From DAOTTX01 sp034437515 (GTDB lineage Bacteria; Chloroflexota; Anaerolineae; Aggregatilineales; Phototrophicaceae): 21,952 nucleotides of DNA. Numbering within the stretch: position 1 is the first letter of the stretch; each line of letters begins with the position of its first letter. Below the pieces are notes generated by a model. The model was not told the origin of the DNA. It did not search any database and saw nothing but the letters and a program-made list of their open reading frames with translations. A program made the position numbers and the translations under genes. Shown piece by piece: positions 7,518 through 15,537 of this stretch. The stretch spans positions 1-21,952 of the forward strand of contig DAOTTX010000073.1 of assembly GCA_034437515.1 (NCBI GenBank), in the 5' to 3' direction.

Positions 7518-7526
7518 TGCTACAAT
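7518..7526 (+). promoter_or_regulatory. Predicted extended -10 promoter of the vWA operon
   Basis: TGCTACAAT is an extended -10 element about 37 nt before the ATG at 7563. No -35 is recognisable at the proper spacing, which extended -10 promoters can tolerate. Its position argues against the in-frame GTG at 7431 as start, because that would lie upstream of the promoter. Confidence 0.5.
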
Positions 7527-7562
7527 ACGAATACTTATGCAAGCGTTTATTGGAATGGCTGT

Positions 7563-10550
7563 ATGACCTTAACCACACCCCTTGCGCTGTTGCTGCTGCT
7601 GCTCGTCCCGGTGATCGTTTACCTGGGGTGGCCGCGCAACCGCTTCCGCCGTACTCGTGACATCACCAGCCTCATTCTACGGGTGACTATCGTCACGCTG
7701 TTGGTGTTGGCACTCGCTGGCGTGCAGGTCGCACAATCTGCTGATCGGTTGGCGGTCGTCTTTCTGGTCGATGTCTCCGACAGTGTCAATTCTGATGGTG
7801 ATGCGGAAGCCAACGCGGAAGAATTAATCCGCGAGGCATTGGAGGAGATGCAGCCTGATGACCTCGCCGGGGTGATTACATTCGGTGCGGATGCACAGGT
7901 CGCCCGCCCGTTGAGCAGCGCACGAGAACTTACCGAACTGCGCACCAGCCCCAACTCCGGTAACACGAATTTCGCCGCTGCCATTCGTTTGGGATTGGCA
8001 CTGTTCCCCGCAGACGCGGCCCGGCGGATAGTCGTGCTGAGCGACGGACACCCGACCGTCGGTGATACACAAGGCGCGGTTCAACTGGCCCGTGCCGCTG
8101 AGGTAGAGATCAGCTATGTGCCTTTCACACGCGACGCTGCGCCGGAGTTGTTACTGCGTGATGTGCGTGTGCCGACGGTATTAGACGAAGATCAGTCTTT
8201 CGATATGGTCATCGAGATTGAATCCGAAGTGGAGACACGGGCGCGTGTGACCGTCCGCTCGGAAGGGCAGGAGATCATCCGGCAGGAGATCGACGTGCGC
8301 GAGGGGGTGAATAACTACACGCTCGGCCTGCGCAGCGGTGTGGATGCGCTGCTCGACTTCGATGTTGACCTCGAAGCGTTGGAAGATGGCACCGACAACT
8401 TCACGCAGAACAACAGCCTGGGCGCGTTCAGTCTGGTGGAGGGTGTCTCGCGGGTGCTGGTCATCAACGGGGAACCGGAGAACGACGACGAGATTCAGTT
8501 TCTGGTGCCGGCGTTACAGGAGAGTGGCATCGAAGTTGATGTCAGCACACCGACCAGCTTACCGATTGGCCTGGCCCCGCTGCTGGAATACGACAGCGTG
8601 GTATTGGTAAACGTCTCCGCCGTTGATCTTTCCACCTCACGGATGGAGACGCTGCGTAATTACGTGGCTGACCTGGGTGGCGGTCTGGTCGTGATCGGCG
8701 GGCCGCAGGCTTATGGCCCCGGCGGTTATTTCCAGACTCCGTTGGAGGAAGCGTTGCCGGTCGAGATGCGCATTCGTGACCAGCAGCGCCTGCCGCAGTT
8801 GACCATCGCTTACCTGGTGGATCGCTCCGGCAGTATGGGCGCGGTCAGCAATGATGGCATCCCCAATATTGATCTGGCGAAGGAAGCGATTATTCGTTCG
8901 ATTGACTTCTTGCAGCCCAACGACCGCGCCGCCGTCATCTCGTTCGACCAGACCGCCGTGCCGATTGCGGATTTCCAGAACGTCAACGACCGGCGTGAAT
9001 TGCAGCGGTTGGTGGCGACTCTGCGTCCGAGTGGTGGTACCAGCATCATGGCAGGGATGGAATACACCGCCGACGAGATCGTTCAGGAACCCTCCGAGGT
9101 GAAGCATATTATTTTGCTCACGGATGGCATCGCCAACCCCGGCGGATTGATCGACATTACCGAGGGCCTCAACGAGAACTTCGGCGTGACCACATCGGTG
9201 GTCGCTTTGAGTGATGCGACTCCCCAGATATTGCCGGATATGGCACGGGTGGGGGGTGGGAATTTCCATCAGGTCGCGGAAGCGGCGAATATCCCGCAGA
9301 TCTTCGCGTTGGAGACGGTTCTGGCCTCGCGCACCTACATTCAAGAAGAGGAGTTCGTGCCGACCCTCACCGCCCGGCATCCGATCATGCAGAACTTCCA
9401 GGCGTTGCCGCCGCTGCAAGGGTACGTCGCCACCACACCCCGCGATACCGCCCAGGTGATCTTACGCGGCCCGGCTCCATTTGAAGACCCGGTGCTGGCG
9501 GCATGGCAGTTCGGCCTCGGTCGGAGTGTGGCCTTCACCAGTGATGCGACCGCACGCTGGGCGCAAGATTGGCTCACATTAGAACAGTACAGCCAGTTCT
9601 GGAGCCAGGCCGTGCGCTGGACGATCACAGAAGGCACCTCGAACAACCTGGAAACACGGGTGCTGATGGAAGACGAAGAAGCACGGGTGATCGTCAATGC
9701 GCGTGACAACTCCGGCGAGTTCTTGAACAACCTGCAACTCCAGGCAACGGTAACATCAGATATGGGTGACGGCGCGGAACAGATCAACCTCCAGCAGATC
9801 GCCCCCGGTCGCTACGAGGCGACCTTTCGCCCGGATGACCCCGGCGCGTACTTCCTGTTCGTCGCGGATCGGCGGCAGACCGATTCCGTTGATGAGGCCG
9901 GGATTGGGTTGGAATTGAACCAGACCATCGGCTGGGTGATGAGCTACTCGCCAGAATACGAGATTCGTGATGTCGATGACCGCCTTTTAGAATCCATTGC
10001 GGAGACGACCGCCGGGCGCGATATGAGCGGCGACATCGGCGCGGCCTTCGACCATAACTTAGACGCACGCACAGCCTCGGTGCCGATCTGGCCCTGGCTG
10101 CTGCTGATGGCGATGCTGCTACTGCCGCTGGACATCGCGGTGCGGCGTCTGCTGGTGACACGCACGGATATTCAACGCCTTTCCGCATGGGTGCGGGCGA
10201 AAGTACGCCCGGATGTAGACGTGGAAAGTGTTGAGCGTATGTCTACGCTGAAAGAAGCGCGAGATCGTGCCCGTAGTCGCACCCGCACGGTGACGACGAA
10301 CGAGAGCGCTGCGCCACTGCAAGATCGTGAACCGGGCAGCGCCGCCAGCTCGATCAGCCAGTTGCGCCAGCGGCGCGACGGACAACAGACGATTAGCACC
10401 TCCCCGGCTCCTGAGCCGGACAAAGCGCCAAAGCCAGCCGCACCGCCAAAACCAAAGCGACCGGCACCGCAGCCGCAGTCCCCCAAGCCGCAAGAAGGCA
10501 ACATCGGTTCACGGTTGTTAAAGCGCCGTCGCAATGACGATGAGAAGTAA
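7563..10550 (+). CDS. Large membrane protein with two vWA domains and a glutamine-amidotransferase-like fold
   Basis: 995 residues from ATG 7563. Two hydrophobic helices (about 6-21 and 34-54) precede a first vWA domain (about 62-190) with metal-site residues Asp-Val-Ser-Asp-Ser (70-74), a Thr near 135 and Asp161 in Ser-Asp-Gly. A beta-rich stretch follows (about 200-290). Next is a class-I glutamine-amidotransferase-like half-domain (about 296-401) with Val-Ile-Gly-Gly-Pro but no evident catalytic Cys. A second vWA is inserted there (about 413-590; Asp-Arg-Ser-Gly-Ser at 420-424, Gly-Gly-Thr-Ser near 493, Thr-Asp-Gly near 521). The amidotransferase-like fold then resumes, ending in the Arg-Trp...Trp region. 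A C-terminal transmembrane helix (about 841-862) leads to a 130-residue basic, Pro/Lys/Arg-rich cytoplasmic tail. vWA domains bind partners through a metal ion; the partner here is unknown. No MoxR ATPase gene is adjacent. It heads an operon with the Uma2 and DUF362 genes. The ribosome site is weak. Confidence 0.88.
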   Translation: MTLTTPLALLLLLLVPVIVYLGWPRNRFRRTRDITSLILRVTIVTLLVLALAGVQVAQSADRLAVVFLVDVSDSVNSDGDAEANAEELIREALEEMQPDDLAGVITFGADAQVARPLSSARELTELRTSPNSGNTNFAAAIRLGLALFPADAARRIVVLSDGHPTVGDTQGAVQLARAAEVEISYVPFTRDAAPELLLRDVRVPTVLDEDQSFDMVIEIESEVETRARVTVRSEGQEIIRQEIDVREGVNNYTLGLRSGVDALLDFDVDLEALEDGTDNFTQNNSLGAFSLVEGVSRVLVINGEPENDDEIQFLVPALQESGIEVDVSTPTSLPIGLAPLLEYDSVVLVNVSAVDLSTSRMETLRNYVADLGGGLVVIGGPQAYGPGGYFQTPLEEALPVEMRIRDQQRLPQLTIAYLVDRSGSMGAVSNDGIPNIDLAKEAIIRSIDFLQPNDRAAVISFDQTAVPIADFQNVNDRRELQRLVATLRPSGGTSIMAGMEYTADEIVQEPSEVKHIILLTDGIANPGGLIDITEGLNENFGVTTSVVALSDATPQILPDMARVGGGNFHQVAEAANIPQIFALETVLASRTYIQEEEFVPTLTARHPIMQNFQALPPLQGYVATTPRDTAQVILRGPAPFEDPVLAAWQFGLGRSVAFTSDATARWAQDWLTLEQYSQFWSQAVRWTITEGTSNNLETRVLMEDEEARVIVNARDNSGEFLNNLQLQATVTSDMGDGAEQINLQQIAPGRYEATFRPDDPGAYFLFVADRRQTDSVDEAGIGLELNQTIGWVMSYSPEYEIRDVDDRLLESIAETTAGRDMSGDIGAAFDHNLDARTASVPIWPWLLLMAMLLLPLDIAVRRLLVTRTDIQRLSAWVRAKVRPDVDVESVERMSTLKEARDRARSRTRTVTTNESAAPLQDREPGSAASSISQLRQRRDGQQTISTSPAPEPDKAPKPAAPPKPKRPAPQPQSPKPQEGNIGSRLLKRRRNDDEK

Positions 10551-10553
10551 CCG

Positions 10554-11111
10554 ATGGTCGCGCCGGAGCAGTTACTGACGGTGGAGGCGTTCTGGCGACG
10601 GTACGCCGGGATGCCCTACGAACTGGTCAGAGGAAGGGTTGTTAAAGTGAGTCCAGCCGGGGGTGAAGCGCCGGAAGTCGGGTTGATGATCGGCGCGGCG
10701 GTGTTGAATTTCGTGCTCAAGCATCGGCTGGGCAAGGTCACCAACGCTGAGGGCGGGTACTGGCTGGCAGCCGACACGCTGCGTGCACCCGATGTCGCCT
10801 TCTACAACTGGGAAAAGCACCGGCTGCACACCGACCGCGATCAATACCGTCCGTTTCCGCCGGATTTGGCGGTCGAAGTGGTCGCCCCGACGGATAAAGC
10901 CGAGGACATCCACGAGAAGGTCAAGCTGTATCTGGCGGCGGGGGTGCTGCTGATCTGGGTTGTGTACCCGCGCACTCGTGAGGTGATGGTTTACCGTCCC
11001 GACGAACAACCGGAGCGCCTGACCGCAACGGACACACTCACAGGGGGGGATGTGCTGCCCGGCTTCACATTGGCAGTCGCGGATTGCTTCCCACCATCGA
11101 TACCAGAATAA
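10554..11111 (+). CDS. Uma2 family protein (DUF820, PD-(D/E)xK-like nuclease fold)
   Basis: The 185-residue protein carries the Uma2/DUF820 pattern: Tyr-Glu-Leu-Val-Arg-Gly (22-27), Ala-Pro-Asp-Val-Ala-Phe (78-83), Pro-Asp-Leu-Ala-Val-Glu-Val-Val (103-110) and Lys-x-x-x-Tyr-Leu-Ala-Ala-Gly-Val (122-131). Glu23, Asp80, Glu108 and a Lys at 122 or 124 are the likely active-site set, so it looks intact. Uma2 proteins are expanded in cyanobacteria and Chloroflexota and are predicted endonucleases, but their biological role is poorly known. Its ATG lies 3 nt after the vWA gene's stop, so translation is probably coupled. The next gene begins 17 nt downstream. Confidence 0.9.
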   Translation: MVAPEQLLTVEAFWRRYAGMPYELVRGRVVKVSPAGGEAPEVGLMIGAAVLNFVLKHRLGKVTNAEGGYWLAADTLRAPDVAFYNWEKHRLHTDRDQYRPFPPDLAVEVVAPTDKAEDIHEKVKLYLAAGVLLIWVVYPRTREVMVYRPDEQPERLTATDTLTGGDVLPGFTLAVADCFPPSIPE

Positions 11112-11128
11112 CCAGGAGAGCGTAACTT

Positions 11129-11944
11129 ATGGGCAAACTTACCGATCTCGCAGCGGTAAGCACCGCGAAGACCAAATCGTTCGTCTATTTACCGCCGCCG
11201 GAAGCGTTCGAGGCGGTGCGGATACTGGTCAAACCCAATCTGGGCTATCCGGTCGGGCCGCCGGTGACGGTCAGTGCGTATGTGTTGGATAAGGTGCTGC
11301 GTGGTCTACGGCGGGCTAATCCTCATGCACGGATCGTGGTTATCGAGGGGGTCTGTTCGGATGTCGCTGTCGAGGACATTTTCGAGCAGCACGGCGTCTA
11401 CGATTTGCTCGACGAAAATATGCGGGCCGGCGATGCCGAGCAGTTGATTATGACGGAATACCCCAATTTGCTCGACGCGCCGGTCAAATACGCCGCGATG
11501 ACCGCGCCGGGATACATCGGTGAGTATGACTGTGTGATTAGTGTCGGTGCGTTCAAGCGGACGACGCTCAAGGGTGAGCCGTTGATCTCGGCGTCGCTCA
11601 AGAACCTGTACGGTCTGTTCCCGCGAGAGAAATACCGGGGGCGCAGCCCGAAGGCACGCGGACAGTTGCACTCGCCCAGCGTGCCGGACGTGCTCAAGGA
11701 TATTTACTTCAGCGTGGGGTATCACTTTCACGGCGCGGTGGTTGACCTGACGCACAAGTTCGTCAGCAAAGATTGGCGTCCTGATGTCGGTGAGGCGGTG
11801 CCGGTCGGTCAGGTGGTGTGGGGGACGGATTTACTCGCCGTCGATGAGGTCGCCTGCCGCCTGGGTGGTGAGGCGACCGCTGATTATATCGCGCCGATCC
11901 GCGCCCTGCGTGATGAACTGCGCCGACAGGGCAAGATGGCGTGA
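11129..11944 (+). CDS. DUF362 domain-containing protein
   Basis: 271 residues matching DUF362: Lys-Pro-Asn-Leu-Gly (35-39), Val-Ile-Ser-Val-Gly-Ala-Phe-Lys-Arg (136-144), Ser-Leu-Lys-Asn-Leu-Tyr-Gly-Leu (156-163), His181, and Leu-Ala-Val-Asp-Glu-Val-Ala (236-242). DUF362 proteins occur with or without ferredoxin domains. No CxxCxxC iron-sulfur cluster motif is present, so this is the short, cluster-free form. No signal peptide is seen. The reaction is not established for this family. A good AGGAG ribosome site (11114-11118) supports the start. It is the last gene of the vWA-Uma2-DUF362 operon, and its stop is one base from the stop of the convergent esterase. Confidence 0.88.
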   Translation: MGKLTDLAAVSTAKTKSFVYLPPPEAFEAVRILVKPNLGYPVGPPVTVSAYVLDKVLRGLRRANPHARIVVIEGVCSDVAVEDIFEQHGVYDLLDENMRAGDAEQLIMTEYPNLLDAPVKYAAMTAPGYIGEYDCVISVGAFKRTTLKGEPLISASLKNLYGLFPREKYRGRSPKARGQLHSPSVPDVLKDIYFSVGYHFHGAVVDLTHKFVSKDWRPDVGEAVPVGQVVWGTDLLAVDEVACRLGGEATADYIAPIRALRDELRRQGKMA

Positions 11945-11945
11945 A

Positions 11946-12737
11946 TCACTTTCTTAGGATGAACGAGGTCGCTCGTTGAAACACCGCCTCGCGGTCGTAA
12001 TCTTGCGTGAGGATGTGCCCGCTGCGCTGGAAACTGGTCACATCGAGATGCTTGCTGCCGATGTTGTCACGCAGGATTTCCAGGTTATCAAACGGGACGG
12101 TCGGGTCACCCTGAGAATACATCAACAATGCCGGTGTCGTGACTTCGGGCAGAATGTCTGTTGTGACATCCATCAACCGCTGCAACTCTACAACCGCCCG
12201 TGTCGCCCAGCGATCATAGCGTATGCGTCGGGCCGGGCTGTCGCCACGACGACGTTTTTCCGCGACGAGACGTTCGGTAAATCCTGTGCGATCCGGCAGA
12301 TTCAAGATCGGTCGTATCGGTTGGATCCACCGGGCAAGACGGATGCGACGTTCGGCGGGGAGTTTGAGGGGTGCCGCCATCACGATGATGCCGTCGGTGT
12401 ATTCCGAGGCACCCATGAGCAGGGCGAGTAAGCCGCCCATCGACAACCCGGCGACGTAAATATGGCGACAGTGCCGCCGCAGCAAATGATAGCCGTCTAA
12501 CGCGCTGAGGTACCAATCTTGCCAGCGAATGTGACGCAGGTCATCATGGTGGGTGCCATGCCCTGTGATGCGCGGCGCGTAGACCGTCATGCCTTGCTGG
12601 TGCATGTGTTCGGCAAACCAGCGAACTTCGTCCGGGGAGGCAGTGACACCGTGCAGGCACAGAACGCCGATTTTATTGCCTGTCAGGAAGAACGGCTCGG
12701 CACCGGGCATAATCGTTGGAATATTTCTGATCGTCAT
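11946..12737 (-). CDS. Carboxylesterase / monoacylglycerol-lipase-like alpha/beta hydrolase
   Basis: 263 residues from ATG 12737. The oxyanion segment is Leu-His-Gly (28-30), the nucleophile Ser99 lies in Gly-Leu-Ser-Met-Gly-Gly, the acid is Asp211 in Gln-Gly-Asp-Pro-Thr-Val-Pro, and the base is His241 in Ser-Gly-His-Ile-Leu-Thr-Gln-Asp. This set and order match Est30-type carboxylesterases and bacterial monoglyceride lipases. It is cytoplasmic. In-frame ATGs at 12746 and 12803 would lengthen it. The first overlaps the putative -10 (TACAAT, 12745-12750), and the second would precede the fold with unmatched sequence, so 12737 is preferred; the mRNA may be nearly leaderless. No ribosome site precedes any of these starts clearly. 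Confidence 0.87.
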   Translation of the reverse strand: MTIRNIPTIMPGAEPFFLTGNKIGVLCLHGVTASPDEVRWFAEHMHQQGMTVYAPRITGHGTHHDDLRHIRWQDWYLSALDGYHLLRRHCRHIYVAGLSMGGLLALLMGASEYTDGIIVMAAPLKLPAERRIRLARWIQPIRPILNLPDRTGFTERLVAEKRRRGDSPARRIRYDRWATRAVVELQRLMDVTTDILPEVTTPALLMYSQGDPTVPFDNLEILRDNIGSKHLDVTSFQRSGHILTQDYDREAVFQRATSFILRK

Positions 12738-12744
12738 GTGACGC

Positions 12745-12750
12745 ATTGTA
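12745..12750 (-). promoter_or_regulatory. Possible -10 box of the esterase gene
   Basis: TACAAT on the minus strand, 7 nt before the ATG at 12737. Transcription would begin within a couple of bases of that ATG. No convincing -35 is seen at 17-18 bp, so this is tentative. Confidence 0.35.
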
Positions 12751-12765
12751 CACGATGCGAACAGT

Positions 12766-12794
12766 TTGTGCGATAACCGCGAGACCGATATACT
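12766..12794 (+). promoter_or_regulatory. Predicted promoter of the secreted propeller gene
   Basis: TTGTGC (12766-12771) and TATACT (12789-12794) are separated by 17 bp. The transcript would start near 12801, upstream of the ATG at 12828. This rules out the in-frame GTG at 12795 as a practical start. It lies back-to-back with the esterase gene. Confidence 0.55.
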
Positions 12795-12827
12795 GTGCTG
12801 CATTATCCTATCGTTAAGGAAGGGGCT

Positions 12828-14774
12828 ATGCGGAGAAAATTTTTCATCGTCTTACTGCTTTCGCTGCTCAGTTATGCAGCGGTCTCACAGGAAGACGGTT
12901 TAAACCTGCCAACGGAACTATACATTTTGTTGAATGAAGGCCGGGTTGAACGGTACGGCCTGGGTGTGGCGGGGGTAGAGGCGATCACCGATGATGATAC
13001 ATTCGTGATCGATTTCGCCGTCGCGCCGGATAATAACTGGCTGGCCTACCGCACCGAGGAGGGGCTGAACTTGCGTTTTACGCCCGCCGATGACGATGTG
13101 CCGGTTCTGATAGAGAGCAGCGAAACTGCGGACTTCCCGCCGGCACGCGGCGACGGGCCAACAATCGTCTGGTCACCGGATGCGAGCGCGTTGGCCTACA
13201 CGACGAGTAGAGGGGTGCGGGTGGCCTTCGACGCAGCGACGGAACTCGCGTTCTCGGTGGTTGAAGTCGGTATCTTGCGCGGTCTGTACTGGTCACCGGA
13301 TGGGACATACCTCGCCGCCGAAGCCGATGACGACGTCTGGTGGGTGTTCAAGCGTGAGGGACTGACGATGGTGTTGGTCGCGGCGATCCCGGCGACACGC
13401 GGTGCAGCCTGGCTCAGTGATGTGTGGCTGGTCTTTGCCCCGCCGGAAGGCGGTCTGCGACTGATGGATTTAAGCGCGGCGAACGAACAGATCATCCTAC
13501 AAGACGAAAGTAACTTCTACGCTTTGCCTGCCGTAACGGTTGACGGCGACATTCGGGCGTTCACCCGTGCCGCCGATGACGCCGACACACCCGAAGGATT
13601 TTACTATCATCAACGGTTGGGCATCGACGGTAGTGCTATTTTCGTAGAGGAGACGAGCGAGGTGCCGGTACAGATCACCGGTGATGCCCGGTGGGACCCA
13701 CAAGGGACACTGCTGGTCAGTGTGAATGCTGGCGGGTTATCCCTGTTGCTGCCGATGACCGGGCAAAGATTCCCGCTACCGATTGAAGATGTCGTCGCTT
13801 ATGATTGGGGGCCACCGCGTCCTTCGGTTGTTACCGGCGCGACGCTGGTCAGTGATGGTTTTTTCCTGGCGCGGGATGAAAGCGGCATCATGCAGGTGTG
13901 GCGTTTGCCCCGTGATGGATCACCGCCGGTACGTGTGACGACTGCTACCGACGACGTAACTGAGTTTCGCCTGCCGGAAGTGGTCGGCGGTGAAATGGCT
14001 TACATCAGCGCCGGGCAGTTGTTCAGCCAACCGTTGACCGGAGGCGAGGCGGTCGTGCTGTACGATCTACCACCGGACGCAAGTGATGTGAGCTTCAGTA
14101 CGGACGGCGGCACTATCGCCTATGCCACGCCTGATGAGGGCGAAGACTCACCCGGTGGGGTATGGTTTGCGCCGCTCAGCGGGGATGTCGAGCCACAGCG
14201 CGTGTTGATCTCCAACGGAGAAACGACCGTCTACGCGCAACCGCGTTTTGCGCCCACCAGTGATGCGTTGCTCGCACGCTTAGAGGTCGATGGTGCTGTG
14301 AGCACGGTAATGCTTGACCCGGCGACCGGTGAGGTCGTGATGCTTGGCGGGTATGGGACGGCGCAGTGGCTCGACGATGGGCGTGTGCTGGCCTATAGTG
14401 GCGAGCGCCCCGGCGAACTCTACTTGATTGACCCGGCGGTACGCCCGATTCAACCGCAGTTGGTGTTGCAAGCTGGCGCACGCATCTATGATGTCACTGT
14501 GATCGACGAGATGCGTGTGCAGGCAGTCACCGCGACGGATAGTTTATTGGGGGCGGCACCGGTGATATTGTTCGAGGCTCCGCTCACAAGCGGGGAGGGG
14601 GTACCGGTCGCTTCTGTCGGGTTCCTCACGGCACCGGTCGTGGCTCCGGGGCAGGTTGCTGGGTTAACACGGCCTGATGGTACGATTATGATTTTTGACG
14701 TGCCAACGAATGAGCATCAGATAATAGAGGGGTTAATTGAGGTTCACGGCTTTACGTGGTCAATGTTCAGGTAG
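12828..14774 (+). CDS. Secreted WD40-like beta-propeller protein
   Basis: 648 residues with an N-terminal signal peptide (Met-Arg-Arg-Lys, then a Phe/Leu-rich core, likely cleaved around Val-Ser-Gln near residue 20). No later transmembrane helix or catalytic motif is visible. The body is beta-rich with two clear Trp-Ser-Pro-Asp blades in the first third and many degenerate blades (for example Val-Ala-Pro-Asp-Asn and Phe-Ser-Thr-Asp-Gly-Gly). The length would suit two propellers in tandem, but this is not proven. A purine-rich AAGGAAGGGG stretch just before the ATG serves as ribosome site. It lies 67 bp upstream of a response regulator/sensor kinase pair on the same strand, so it could supply an extracytoplasmic input to that system or be its target. 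That link is inference from position. Confidence 0.82.
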   Translation: MRRKFFIVLLLSLLSYAAVSQEDGLNLPTELYILLNEGRVERYGLGVAGVEAITDDDTFVIDFAVAPDNNWLAYRTEEGLNLRFTPADDDVPVLIESSETADFPPARGDGPTIVWSPDASALAYTTSRGVRVAFDAATELAFSVVEVGILRGLYWSPDGTYLAAEADDDVWWVFKREGLTMVLVAAIPATRGAAWLSDVWLVFAPPEGGLRLMDLSAANEQIILQDESNFYALPAVTVDGDIRAFTRAADDADTPEGFYYHQRLGIDGSAIFVEETSEVPVQITGDARWDPQGTLLVSVNAGGLSLLLPMTGQRFPLPIEDVVAYDWGPPRPSVVTGATLVSDGFFLARDESGIMQVWRLPRDGSPPVRVTTATDDVTEFRLPEVVGGEMAYISAGQLFSQPLTGGEAVVLYDLPPDASDVSFSTDGGTIAYATPDEGEDSPGGVWFAPLSGDVEPQRVLISNGETTVYAQPRFAPTSDALLARLEVDGAVSTVMLDPATGEVVMLGGYGTAQWLDDGRVLAYSGERPGELYLIDPAVRPIQPQLVLQAGARIYDVTVIDEMRVQAVTATDSLLGAAPVILFEAPLTSGEGVPVASVGFLTAPVVAPGQVAGLTRPDGTIMIFDVPTNEHQIIEGLIEVHGFTWSMFR

Positions 14775-14841
14775 TTCTAATACTGAGCATGTACCATATT
14801 CATCATTTGGGCATACTCTTAATCACAAGGATTCCAAACAT

Positions 14842-15522
14842 ATGTCAGGTGAACGTATTCTCGTCATCGAAGACGAGGCTCGAATCGCACAATTTATCGA
14901 ACGCGGTCTGATTTACGAAGGGTATCGCGTCAACGTTGCACGGGACGGACAAACCGGGCTGACAATCGCCCGCGACAACCCACCCGATCTTGTCATTCTC
15001 GATTGGATGTTACCCGGCCTGGACGGGCTGGAGGTTTGTAAGCGGCTGAGAGCTGCAAGTGAAGTGCCGATTTTGATGTTGACGGCAAAAGACGATATTA
15101 ACGACCGGGTCACCGGTTTGGACGCTGGCGCGGATGACTATCTTGTCAAGCCGTTTTCTGTCGATGAGTTAATGGCACGGGTGCGCTCATTGTTCCGGCG
15201 CGTCACGCCGACCTCACGCCCCGAAGTGCTACGCTTTGCCGACTTGACCCTGGATACAGGCACGCACCGCGCCCATCGGGGTGAACGTGCCATCGACTTA
15301 ACAGCTAAAGAATATGAACTGCTCGAACTGTTCATGCGTAACCCACGTCAGGTACTCACACGGGATGTGATCTTTGACCGTGTGTGGGGGTATGACTTCG
15401 GTGGGGAAAGCAACATTATTGAGGTCTATGTGCGCTATCTGCGCCAGAAGACCGAGGCCGAAAAAGAAACGCGCTTAATTCATACCGTGCGTGGAGTCGG
15501 CTATGTTCTCCGTGAGGAATAA
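14842..15522 (+). CDS. OmpR/PhoB-type response regulator
   Basis: 226 residues. The receiver domain (about 4-118) has the acidic pocket Glu10-Asp11-Glu12, phospho-acceptor Asp54 in Leu-Asp-Trp-Met-Leu-Pro, Thr81 and Lys103 in Val-Lys-Pro. The C-terminal winged-helix DNA-binding domain (about 126-222) includes Leu-Thr-Ala-Lys-Glu-Tyr-Glu-Leu-Leu and the final Thr-Val-Arg-Gly-Val-Gly-Tyr. Once phosphorylated by its kinase it should bind DNA repeats and regulate transcription. ATG 14842 fits the domain start; the longer reading from 14737 overlaps the previous gene and is rejected. AAGGA lies about 11 nt upstream. The kinase gene starts 15 nt after its stop. Targets are unknown. Confidence 0.95.
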   Translation: MSGERILVIEDEARIAQFIERGLIYEGYRVNVARDGQTGLTIARDNPPDLVILDWMLPGLDGLEVCKRLRAASEVPILMLTAKDDINDRVTGLDAGADDYLVKPFSVDELMARVRSLFRRVTPTSRPEVLRFADLTLDTGTHRAHRGERAIDLTAKEYELLELFMRNPRQVLTRDVIFDRVWGYDFGGESNIIEVYVRYLRQKTEAEKETRLIHTVRGVGYVLREE

Positions 15523-15537
15523 TATCTAAGAGAAGAT

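Noticed and set aside
8637..9419. Minus-strand 260-codon frame inside the vWA gene
   Set aside because: It is antisense to the second vWA metal site and has no ribosome site or family motif; it is a shadow of the codon pattern.
11306..11755. Minus-strand frame opposite the DUF362 gene
   Set aside because: The conserved DUF362 motifs are on the plus strand.
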